Shown here: in pieces, positions 1-5,359 of the stretch
Position numbering within the stretch: the stretch's first letter is position 1
Layout: each line of letters starts with the position of its first letter
NCBI GenBank assembly: GCA_945873715.1
Contig: CAMCFL010000269.1
Span: 1-5,359, forward strand
Direction: 5' to 3'
Length of the DNA stretch: 5,359 bases
DNA from: Akkermansia muciniphila
GTDB taxonomy: Bacteria > Verrucomicrobiota > Verrucomicrobiia > Limisphaerales > UBA9464
Translations under genes and position numbers: made by a program
Notes under the pieces: model-generated
The model's input: the letters and a program-made list of their open reading frames with translations, nothing else
The model's database searches: none
What the model was told of the DNA's origin: nothing

Positions 1-553
1 GATCGGGGAGAACACGGATGGAAAGGGCTTCTTGCGTTCGTTGACTGACCTCACCGATCCCAAGGGAAAAACCGTCGTGCTGTTCGGTGCCGGTGGAGCG
101 GCGCGCGCGGTCGCGGTGGAACTCGCGCTGGCAGGGGTGGGACGTTTCATCCTCGTCAACCGCACGCCGGAACGCGGACGCCAGTTGCTCGACACGCTGG
201 TCAGCAAACTCCGCTGCCAGGCCGAACTGATCCACTGGACGTCGGACTTCGCCCTGCCCGCCGGGACGGACATCGTGATCAATGGTACGTCGATCGGGCT
301 CTACGATGCCGAGGCGCGACTGCCCTTGGATGTGAACACTCTGAAAGCCGGACAGATTGTTGCCGACGTGGTTTTCAGTCCGCCCGTCACCCGCCTGCTC
401 CGCGACGCCACCGCGCGCGGTTGCAAGACCCTGGATGGCCTTTCGATGCTGGTGAATCAGGGTGTGCTCGGCGTGCAATACTGGACCGGCGTCCTGCCCG
501 ACGCCGCCGTGATGCACAAGGCCCTGGCTGCCGCGATGGGGGTTAAGCCGTAA
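1..553 (+). CDS. aroE: Shikimate dehydrogenase AroE, 5'-truncated by the window edge
   Basis: The product is an NADPH-dependent shikimate dehydrogenase, which reduces 3-dehydroshikimate to shikimate in the cytoplasm (aromatic amino acid pathway). The frame is open from base 2, and its first visible residues, IGENTDGKGF, are the AroE substrate-site signature, so the TTG at 32 is internal and not the start. The catalytic N-terminal domain (roughly 90-100 residues) is missing to the left. About 183 residues remain. The Rossmann motif GAGGAARA lies at 86-109 and is followed by NRTPER, whose Arg is the usual NADP-phosphate determinant and argues for AroE over NAD-using quinate dehydrogenases. Further on are INGTSIGL (family usually INATSxGM), VFSPPVTRLL, and the C-terminal DGLSMLVNQG...WTG block with its conserved Gln. 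The TAA at 551-553 gives a normal C-terminus. No other aro gene is visible, so a catabolic paralogue cannot be excluded. Confidence 0.93.
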   Translation, partial: IGENTDGKGFLRSLTDLTDPKGKTVVLFGAGGAARAVAVELALAGVGRFILVNRTPERGRQLLDTLVSKLRCQAELIHWTSDFALPAGTDIVINGTSIGLYDAEARLPLDVNTLKAGQIVADVVFSPPVTRLLRDATARGCKTLDGLSMLVNQGVLGVQYWTGVLPDAAVMHKALAAAMGVKP

Positions 554-567
554 CCCGAACGGCTGCT

Positions 568-1509
568 TCAGGCAGGGCCGGCAAACAACTTCGGATCCAG
601 TTCGTTCCTGCCGGGAAACGATGATTGCGTGCCCATCGCGGTGACGCTGCGGCTGGCGATGACGCAGGCCTTCTCCATGGCGGATCGCAGACCGAAGCCC
701 GCCGCCATGAAATACGCCAGGCTGCCGATGAAACAATCCCCCGCACCGGTGGTATCCACCGCCTTCACCGCCGGCGCCGCGACATGAATCACTTCGCCAT
801 CCTGAGTCACGGCCAGGGCGCCATTCGCGCCGAGCGTGATCAGGACTGTGCGGGCCCCGCGTGCCTGCAACGCACGGGCCGCTCGCTCCGCCTCAGCGAC
901 ATTTGAAACCGGTAATCCGGTCAGCGTCGCAGCTTCGCTTTCGTTGGGTGCCAGCAGGTCGGTCAGGCGCAGCAATTCATCGGACACCAGCCCGCTGGGC
1001 GCCGGGTTCAAGATGGTCACCACCGCGGGTGCCTCCTTGGCGATCCGGAAAGCCTCGAGGTTGCATTCCATAGGGACCTCCATCTGGCAGACCACGACCT
1101 GGGCGGACTGCAGGGAGACGGTGGCCCGCCGCACTTCCTGCGGAGTCAGCGCCTGGTTCGCGCCGGGCACGACGAGGATGCTGTTTTGCCCCGTGTTCTC
1201 GTCCACCCAGATCGGCGCGACGCCGGAGGACAGCCGGTCGTCGAAGAAAACAAACTCCGTGTGGATCTGTTCTTCGGCGTAGTGCCGGGCCGTCTCCTTC
1301 CCGATCGCATCGTTGCCGAGCTTGACCACCATCGTCGTCCTTGCGCCCAGACGCGCGGCCATGACCGCCTGGTTGGAACCCTTGCCGCCAAAGCCGGTGA
1401 CGTAGCTGCTGCCCACGAGAGTCTCTCCAGGATTCGGCAGCCGGGCCGCCCGGGTGATTTGGTCGTGCATGGAACTCCCGACCACGCACACGCGCGGATC
1501 AGAGTTCAT
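568..1509 (-). CDS. rbsK: Ribokinase-type PfkB family sugar kinase
   Basis: This is a cytoplasmic ATP-dependent sugar kinase, most like ribokinase (D-ribose to ribose 5-phosphate). At 313 residues it has the normal family length and looks intact. An Asp in HDQIT (D16) matches the ribose-binding Asp of E. coli ribokinase. The sugar-binding GGKGSNQ is at 41-47, and the Glu of CQMEVP at 144 matches the substrate-site Glu. NPAPSG is at 168-173, NESEA at 189-193 and TLGANG at 225-230. The PfkB signature DTTGAGD is at 252-258, with D258 as the catalytic base. GTQSSFP at 293-299 is close to the ribokinase C-terminal GAQxSxP motif. The ATG at 1507-1509 overlaps the TGA of the upstream EthD-like gene, and no Shine-Dalgarno is visible before it, so translation is probably coupled. 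The 3' end converges on aroE with a 14-base gap. The exact sugar could instead be another pentose, a deoxysugar or a nucleoside. Confidence 0.92.
   Translation of the reverse strand: MNSDPRVCVVGSSMHDQITRAARLPNPGETLVGSSYVTGFGGKGSNQAVMAARLGARTTMVVKLGNDAIGKETARHYAEEQIHTEFVFFDDRLSSGVAPIWVDENTGQNSILVVPGANQALTPQEVRRATVSLQSAQVVVCQMEVPMECNLEAFRIAKEAPAVVTILNPAPSGLVSDELLRLTDLLAPNESEAATLTGLPVSNVAEAERAARALQARGARTVLITLGANGALAVTQDGEVIHVAAPAVKAVDTTGAGDCFIGSLAYFMAAGFGLRSAMEKACVIASRSVTAMGTQSSFPGRNELDPKLFAGPA
1506..1509 (-). other. ATGA stop/start overlap coupling EthD-like gene to kinase
   Basis: On the minus strand the last bases of the EthD-like gene (TGA) share ATGA with the first bases of the kinase (ATG). 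The bases just upstream on that strand (CCGAACCACTC) contain no Shine-Dalgarno core. This 4-base overlap is the classical arrangement for termination-reinitiation, which would make kinase translation depend on translation of the EthD-like gene. The overlap is seen directly; the coupling is inferred. Confidence 0.85.
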
Positions 1510-1874
1510 GGAGTGGTTCGGAGTTGCGGGGGTTGCACCGCATTACCCCCGTGGATCACGCTGAATTCCTCCGTGAAGATGTGGATACGGATGTCACAAA
1601 AGGCATCGGCATCCCGACCAGCGATACCGGCGATCTCCGTGGAAAAGCAACGCTCCATGGCGGCGACGCTGTCCCACCACAATTCGGCCGTGCCATCGTA
1701 GAGCGGCTCGATGCCGTCCCCGTCCGGTTGATGATCGAGGGCAAGGTTGATGCGATACTCGCGGCAATCGGGCAGCTGTGAGGAGAGCTTGGTGTGATCG
1801 ATCAACCAGCGCCGTTTGAACTCCTCACGTGACATGCCGGCCTTGCGTTTCAAGAGGGCGATAAGTTTTACCAT
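1506..1874 (-). CDS. Small EthD / dimeric alpha-beta barrel family protein
   Basis: This is a 122-residue protein resembling the EthD domain family (ferredoxin-like dimeric alpha/beta barrels). Visible features are an N-terminal beta strand MVKLIALLKRK, then MSREEFKRRWLIDHTKL (about residues 14-30) with the His typical of this position, LPDCREYRINLAL at 35-47, and YDGTAELWWDS at 59-69 followed by a helix, matching the family's DGxAELWFDS block. The C-terminal strand is IRIHIFTEEF, and the last 15 or so residues are a Pro/Gln-rich tail. EthD proteins are small cytoplasmic proteins; the founder is needed for ethyl tert-butyl ether degradation, and the biochemical role of most members is unknown. 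The same frame stays open upstream to about 3464, but the family homology begins exactly at the ATG at 1872-1874, so that start is used. No clear Shine-Dalgarno precedes it. It is the first gene of a two-gene operon with the sugar kinase. Its function here is not known. Confidence 0.82.
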   Translation of the reverse strand: MVKLIALLKRKAGMSREEFKRRWLIDHTKLSSQLPDCREYRINLALDHQPDGDGIEPLYDGTAELWWDSVAAMERCFSTEIAGIAGRDADAFCDIRIHIFTEEFSVIHGGNAVQPPQLRTTP

Positions 1875-2100
1875 AAGAGATGTTCGGTGGGTGATCGGTG
1901 GGAAAGGAATCAGCAATTGGGTTTCATAGCGACGAAAATGAAGGCGGAGCGAAACCTGGGTCAAACAAAAATGCGTCCGGTGACGGAGCGTCAGCAACTT
2001 AATACACCCTTCACGTTCCGCACATTCGCTGGTGTCTCTGGCTCCTCGTTTTCGCGTGATCTCTGTGCCGAGTCGGCGTGGGTTCTTCGGCGAAGCGCTA

Positions 2101-2112
2101 TTGGCTTGCCAA
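2101..2112. repeat. Perfect short palindrome TTGGC-TT-GCCAA
   Basis: A 5-base inverted repeat with a 2-base centre sits immediately upstream of the ThuA-like gene's Shine-Dalgarno. It could be a small operator half-site pair or could fold near the ribosome binding site. A match of this size is expected by chance in roughly one of four such regions, so its function is only a possibility. Confidence 0.3.
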
Positions 2113-2117
2113 AGGGG
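2113..2117 (+). promoter_or_regulatory. Ribosome binding site for the ThuA-like gene
   Basis: AGGGG lies 6 bases before the ATG at 2124-2126. This decides the start: it is well spaced for that ATG and not for the second in-frame ATG at 2157, which has only an A/C-rich stretch before it. Confidence 0.6.
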
Positions 2118-2123
2118 CGGCGG

Positions 2124-3356
2124 ATGGAGCAGATCACGACAAAACCAATTGCACCCATGAACCCCATTCTTGTTATTTCGCTCGTTGCCTTCCTGGGCTG
2201 CATCTCTCCCACGCTGGCGACTCCGCCACCCCCAGCCAACGGAGCCACCGCGACAGACAAGGATTCGTGGGTGCGGCACCCCGGAAAAAGTGGGCCCGGC
2301 CGCGGCAAGCAGGTGGTCTTGATCTCCGGCGACGAGGAATATCGTTCCGAGGAAGCCTTGACTCAGTTGGGGAAAATTCTGGCCCTGCACCACGGATTCA
2401 ACTGCACGGTGCTCTTCGCCATTGAACCCCAGACCGGCATCATCAATCCCAACATTTCGGCAAACATCCCAGGCCTCGCGGCGTTGCGGACCGCGGACCT
2501 GATGGTCATTGCCACGCGGTTTCGCAATCTCCCGGACGATCAGATGCGGGAGATCGATGATTACCTGAAATCGGGTCGTCCGGTTCTCGGCCTGCGCACC
2601 GCCACGCATGCCTTCCGGATTCCAGTCGAACGCCGCGAGTGGCTGCACTACGACTACCGCTACAACGGCCCGACCAATTGGGTTCATCGTGATCCGAAAT
2701 ATGACGGCGACCAAAAGTCGTGGGCTGGCGGCTTTGGCGGAATGGTGTTGGGCGACACCTGGTTCTACCATCATGGCAACCATAATCATCAGAGCACCCG
2801 CGGTCTCATCGCTCCCGGGGCGCGCAAGTCGCCCCTCACCCGCGGCCTGAACGACGGCGATATCTGGGGACCCACCGATGTGTACGCGGTGCGGCTCCCG
2901 TTGCCCGGCGACTCCATGCCCGTGATCCTCGGGCAGAGCATGAATCGCACGGGCCCCTACTTGGAAGACGATGCGTTTCTCGGGATGCGACCGACCGACG
3001 ACGTCGCAGCCGGCATCGGCCACAACCCCACCGCTGATCGCGGACAGGATCGTTACAATCCCAACGATCCACCACCGCCGGTGGCATGGACCAAAAGCTA
3101 TCAACTGCCGAACGGGTCGAAGGGAAAGGTGTTCGCCACCACCATGGGATCGTCCACGGATCTGGCTTCTGCCGGCACGCGACGGATGCTGGTCAACGCC
3201 GTTTACTGGTGTGTTGGCCTGGAGAAGAAGATTCCGGCCCGCGGCACGAAAGTGGATTTGGTCGGCGACTACAACCCCAGCCCCTACCGATTTCACAACA
3301 ACGACTACTGGAAGAAAAAAGCCCTGAAACCATCTGCCTTCCGGACGATGGATTAA
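2124..3356 (+). CDS. Secreted ThuA-like domain protein
   Basis: A 410-residue exported protein with a ThuA-like domain (glutamine-amidotransferase-like fold, named after trehalose-utilisation protein ThuA). Residues 12-32 form a signal peptide: hydrophobic core ILVISLVAFLG and a likely cleavage TLA|TP, then a Pro-rich linker. FLGC is a poor lipobox, so a soluble periplasmic protein is more likely than a lipoprotein. The domain opens with KQVVLISGDEEYR (62-74), then LRTADLMVIATRFRN, a helix DDQMREIDDYLKSGR, and the core strand PVLGLRTATHAF (about 153-164). A His-rich FYHHGNHNHQ lies at about 214-223, followed by TRGLNDGDIWGPTDVY. The C-terminal KGKVFATTMGSSTDL and RRMLVNAVYWCVGLE fit the closing part of the family. 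The ATG at 2157, directly before the signal core, is an alternative start. Such proteins are common next to sugar catabolic genes in PVC bacteria; the substrate cannot be told, but a glycoside or sugar-derived role is likely. Confidence 0.85.
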   Translation: MEQITTKPIAPMNPILVISLVAFLGCISPTLATPPPPANGATATDKDSWVRHPGKSGPGRGKQVVLISGDEEYRSEEALTQLGKILALHHGFNCTVLFAIEPQTGIINPNISANIPGLAALRTADLMVIATRFRNLPDDQMREIDDYLKSGRPVLGLRTATHAFRIPVERREWLHYDYRYNGPTNWVHRDPKYDGDQKSWAGGFGGMVLGDTWFYHHGNHNHQSTRGLIAPGARKSPLTRGLNDGDIWGPTDVYAVRLPLPGDSMPVILGQSMNRTGPYLEDDAFLGMRPTDDVAAGIGHNPTADRGQDRYNPNDPPPPVAWTKSYQLPNGSKGKVFATTMGSSTDLASAGTRRMLVNAVYWCVGLEKKIPARGTKVDLVGDYNPSPYRFHNNDYWKKKALKPSAFRTMD

Positions 3357-3385
3357 CAGAATGGGAAACTCTCGAAACCTTGAAG

Positions 3386-3508
3386 ATGACCTCGCTGGCG
3401 GAAGGGATGGGCATTCGCGTCGCGACGCACGGCCACGTTTCCCCCATCGGAATCCGCGCCGCATCGCAGATCAACGCGGTGATTCCCAAGAAGAGGTTGC
3501 TGGCGTGA
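3386..3508 (+). pseudogene. Orphan coding-like tail, possible gene remnant (40 codons)
   Basis: Starting 29 bases after the ThuA stop, in a different frame, an ATG opens a 40-residue frame ending in TGA: MTSLAEGMGIRVATHGHV, then SPIGIRAASQINAVIPKKRLLA. Over codons 3389-3505, third positions are G/C in about 33 of 39, against about 20 of 39 for second positions, the pattern of a real GC-rich coding frame. The text reads like folded protein. It faintly recalls the C-terminal barrel segment of enolase-superfamily dehydratases (helix AE-x-x-G-I, strand to ATHG, SPIG, then a helix), but it stops where such enzymes continue. There is no Shine-Dalgarno before the ATG. The likeliest reading is the 3' stump of a gene lost by deletion; a true micro-protein is the alternative. 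I do not recognise the family with confidence. Confidence 0.4.
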
Positions 3509-3516
3509 GGGCTAAA

Positions 3517-3550
3517 CCGCCGGCTGAGGTCACGGACTCAGAAACGGCGG
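3517..3550. terminator. Nested inverted repeat between convergent genes, possible terminator
   Basis: CCGCC (3517-3521) pairs with GGCGG (3546-3550), and inside it CTGAG (3524-3528) pairs with CTCAG (3537-3541) around an 8-base loop. The two 5-bp stems are separated by small unpaired bulges. The position between the converging ThuA-like and hydrolase genes suits a shared transcription end. There is no T-run on either side, so this is not a standard intrinsic terminator. Confidence 0.3.
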
Positions 3551-3573
3551 GGTAACTTCACGTCCGTCCTCGA

Positions 3574-5359
3574 TCACTTTGGCCAGCGGAGGTGTTTGTG
3601 GAGGAACTCGTACGTTCCCTTGCCGTTGATGGTGTGCGGTCCCACGAACGTTTCCATCTCACAGCGGTCACCTAAACCAAGCTTGGCGGCATAAAGGAAG
3701 TTCACTTTGGCAAATTCCCAGGCCACGGTTTCATCGGGCGCCACGCCGTCGAAATGGCCGCGCTCGACCATGAACGGCCGCGGGGCAATGAGGGCCGCCA
3801 TCTCGGCGTAGTTGAAGGTGCTGCCAAGATCGAACTCGAAAATCTCATACTCGCCGCCCCAGACATAGCTGTAACGGCCGGCGGTGCCCGCGGTGGCGGC
3901 GTTCTTGCCGACCCACTCGTTGAAATCCGCTGAACAGATGGAGAGCACATAGTCCGGCACCAACGGAGGAATCCTCATGGCCGACTTGCCCCCGTAACTC
4001 AGGCCGTAAAAGGCGATGCGCTGGGCGTCCACCCCCGGCAGGGTCTTGAGCCAGTTCACTATCTGCTGGTGCTGCGGAACGATGGTCGAGAACAGCGTTT
4101 TCTTGAGCGGATTGCTCTTCCGCTGGAGGGTGCGAAAGCGGTCTTCGAAGATGTAGAGATTCTGCGGAGCGAACGTGATGAACCCGCGCTCGGCTAGCTT
4201 GCCCGCGAAGTCGTGGTAGAACTGATTGTTGCCCGTGACAATATCCTGTGGACGGCCTTCCAACCCATGCTGGCAAACCACCACCGGACGTTTCTCGCCC
4301 GGCTTGAGGTCGCGCGGCAGGAGGAGGATGCCGTAGGCGATCACGTCCTGGAAAACGTCCAACACCACTTCATAGCCCACCCATTTCTCTTCATCGTAGG
4401 CCTTGCGGGTCCGGACATTCGGAGGCAGCAGCGGGTGATCAAAGCGGCCGATGACTTCCTCGGCGAAGTACTCCCGATACCACTCGATGCTCTGCGTATA
4501 GGCGTCGAGTGAACGCGTATCGAGCTTCTTCATGAACTCCCGTCTGACCTCAGGGCTGTTCATCAGCAGGCGCTGGCTGTGCTCATCCATTTCGGTCAAC
4601 TGCCGGAGCTGTCGCCCCGCGGCATCCACCGGGGTGCGGCGTTGATCGGGTCGGGCACCCGACGCAGCCAAGCTCGCGCCCGGGGCTGCCGCCCGGAGGA
4701 ACGCAGCCAAAGCAGGGTCGCTTCCGAAAGGCCCGGAACCATCGCCGCTCACCACCAGTTCGATGGGGGCGGCGGTCTTCAGATTCCGCACGAGGACGCG
4801 GGCGCGGGCCACTTCCTGCGTCACGACGTCCAACTCCGGAGTTCTGAGACGGGCGGGCGCACCGCCGTCCTTATAGGTCATCGTAAGCTGCGGACCGCGC
4901 GCAGCCTCAATGACAAGCGCGCGCGGGACAATCAGGCTGGCCAATTCGGCGTCGCCAAATTGTTCCAGGAGTCCATGGACATTGCGGTCGATCGGCTCTT
5001 CCCAGAGGCGATTGCGATCCTCGAAATAACCGCTCACGCCGACGGCATCGATGCGCGGATCGAGTGCCCCGGCATACAGGGCGAGCAACCCGCCCTCGCC
5101 CCATCCGATGACGCCAATCCGTCGCGAACCGCCAGTCTTAGGGCCCTCCTGGACATACCAGTCCACCGCGGCCAGAACCTTCTGAACTTCATAGCCAATA
5201 AGGTGGCGGCCGAGCTCGAACGCGGCGTGGTATAGAAACTGACGCGCGCTGATGCGGGTCCGTCCCACGTGCGGTCCCCGGCTGCGGTCAATAATGGTCG
5301 GGACGATGACGCGACAGCCGCTCTCGGCCAGGCGCCGCGCATACTGGGACTCGGCCGGC
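3574..5359 (-). CDS. Tandem two-domain alpha/beta hydrolase (dienelactone hydrolase/acetyl xylan esterase-like), N-terminus beyond window
   Basis: The frame is open from the right edge to the TGA at 3574-3576, about 594 residues. Upstream of the GTG at 5266-5268 it still reads as fold (YARRLAESGCRVIVPT), so that GTG is internal and the true start is outside. Numbered from that codon: a first alpha/beta-hydrolase domain (to about 195) has the elbow GWGEGG (55-60), where Gly57 occupies the nucleophile Ser position, and no His is seen where the catalytic one is expected (SGDGSGPFGSD). A linker with Arg/Ala-rich helices follows (about 200-300). The second domain has the oxyanion strand VVVCQHGLEG, the nucleophile elbow YGLSYGG (Ser424), an acid candidate in GHFDG (Asp507) and GPHT (His545), a complete triad. 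It probably cleaves esters, perhaps acetylated or feruloylated sugars, through the second domain only. Export cannot be judged without the N-terminus. Confidence 0.85.
   Translation of the reverse strand, partial: PAESQYARRLAESGCRVIVPTIIDRSRGPHVGRTRISARQFLYHAAFELGRHLIGYEVQKVLAAVDWYVQEGPKTGGSRRIGVIGWGEGGLLALYAGALDPRIDAVGVSGYFEDRNRLWEEPIDRNVHGLLEQFGDAELASLIVPRALVIEAARGPQLTMTYKDGGAPARLRTPELDVVTQEVARARVLVRNLKTAAPIELVVSGDGSGPFGSDPALAAFLRAAAPGASLAASGARPDQRRTPVDAAGRQLRQLTEMDEHSQRLLMNSPEVRREFMKKLDTRSLDAYTQSIEWYREYFAEEVIGRFDHPLLPPNVRTRKAYDEEKWVGYEVVLDVFQDVIAYGILLLPRDLKPGEKRPVVVCQHGLEGRPQDIVTGNNQFYHDFAGKLAERGFITFAPQNLYIFEDRFRTLQRKSNPLKKTLFSTIVPQHQQIVNWLKTLPGVDAQRIAFYGLSYGGKSAMRIPPLVPDYVLSICSADFNEWVGKNAATAGTAGRYSYVWGGEYEIFEFDLGSTFNYAEMAALIAPRPFMVERGHFDGVAPDETVAWEFAKVNFLYAAKLGLGDRCEMETFVGPHTINGKGTYEFLHKHLRWPK

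Larger units (their letters stand above)
1875..2123. other. Divergent intergenic region between EthD-like and ThuA-like genes
   Basis: This 249-base region should hold the promoters for both the minus-strand EthD-kinase operon and the plus-strand ThuA-like gene. The plus frame that runs through it into the ThuA gene gives a basic, unstructured translation with no family resemblance and poor third-position GC, so I treat the region as non-coding. I found no convincing -35/-10 pair on either strand. A TATTAA at 1999-2004 (minus strand) lacks a matching -35. The visible elements are a short palindrome at 2101-2112, a Shine-Dalgarno at 2113-2117, a small CTTCG/CGAAG inverted repeat near 2090-2100, and an imperfect repeat of GTG-TCTCTG type at 2032-2069. 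Confidence 0.6.

Noticed and set aside
554..567. Possible terminator between the converging aroE and kinase stops.
   Set aside because: The gap is only 14 bases. The best nearby hairpin (CTGC-TTCAG-GCAG) has a 4-bp stem, reaches into the kinase gene and has no T-run.
1999..2005. TATTAA (minus) / TAATAC (plus) as a -10 box.
   Set aside because: Neither strand has a -35-like hexamer at a suitable distance; the best plus-strand candidate (GTGACG at 1980) gives a weak overall match.
1887..2123. Upstream extension of the ThuA-like gene to an ATG at 1887.
   Set aside because: The 79 extra residues are basic and disordered, lie before a clear signal peptide, and show no coding bias. The AGGGG at 2113 supports the ATG at 2124.
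1506..3464. A 652-codon open minus-strand frame that would fuse a long N-terminal extension to the EthD-like protein.
   Set aside because: Above 1874 it lies mostly antisense to the ThuA-like gene and reads as Arg/Gly/Val-rich text with no family resemblance. EthD homology begins exactly at the Met encoded at 1872-1874.
3193..3489. A 98-codon minus-strand frame starting MGITALICDAARIP.
   Set aside because: It is antisense to the end of the ThuA-like gene and to the coding-like tail, and turns into Ser/Arg-rich shadow text with no recognisable family.
3361..3555. A 64-codon plus-strand frame starting MGNSRN.
   Set aside because: It overlaps the better-biased frame at 3386-3508, and its translation is low-complexity Arg/Asp/Gly text. 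It looks like a frame shadow.
4579..5235. A 218-codon plus-strand frame inside the hydrolase gene.
   Set aside because: It is antisense to clear alpha/beta-hydrolase domain sequence. Its Arg/Ala/His-rich composition is typical of the opposite strand of GC-rich genes.

Overview
This is a GC-rich window with five recognisable protein genes. Two of them run off the edges, and one short coding-like remnant sits between genes. The gene families suggest a bacterium of the Planctomycetes/Verrucomicrobia (PVC) group: a secreted ThuA-like protein rich in His and Pro, and a long protein with two alpha/beta-hydrolase domains of which the first lacks its nucleophile. Both are types I associate with that group. 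This placement is inference from gene content and GC-rich codon use; there is no rRNA or other marker gene here.

Layout: (1) 1-553, + strand, the C-terminal part of a shikimate dehydrogenase (AroE). (2) 568-1509, - strand, a complete ribokinase-type PfkB sugar kinase, converging on aroE with only 14 bases between the stops. (3) 1506-1874, - strand, a small EthD/dimeric alpha-beta barrel protein whose stop overlaps the kinase start in an ATGA, so the two form a coupled two-gene operon. (4) 1875-2123, a divergent intergenic region. (5) 2124-3356, + strand, a ThuA-like protein with a signal peptide. (6) 3357-3573, a convergent region holding a 40-codon frame with strong coding bias (possible gene remnant or very small gene) and a nested inverted repeat. 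(7) 3574-5359, - strand, a two-domain alpha/beta hydrolase whose N-terminus lies beyond the right edge.

The kinase, the ThuA-like protein and the hydrolase all fit carbohydrate or ester catabolism, with the kinase acting in the cytoplasm and the ThuA-like protein outside the inner membrane. Only EthD and kinase are physically coupled. Strand alternates between units, so this looks like a loose metabolic neighbourhood and not one operon. I saw no tRNA, rRNA, CRISPR array, insertion sequence or attachment site, and no convincing new defence or mobile system. The most unusual points are the EthD-kinase coupling, the degenerate first hydrolase domain, and the orphan coding-like tail after the ThuA gene.
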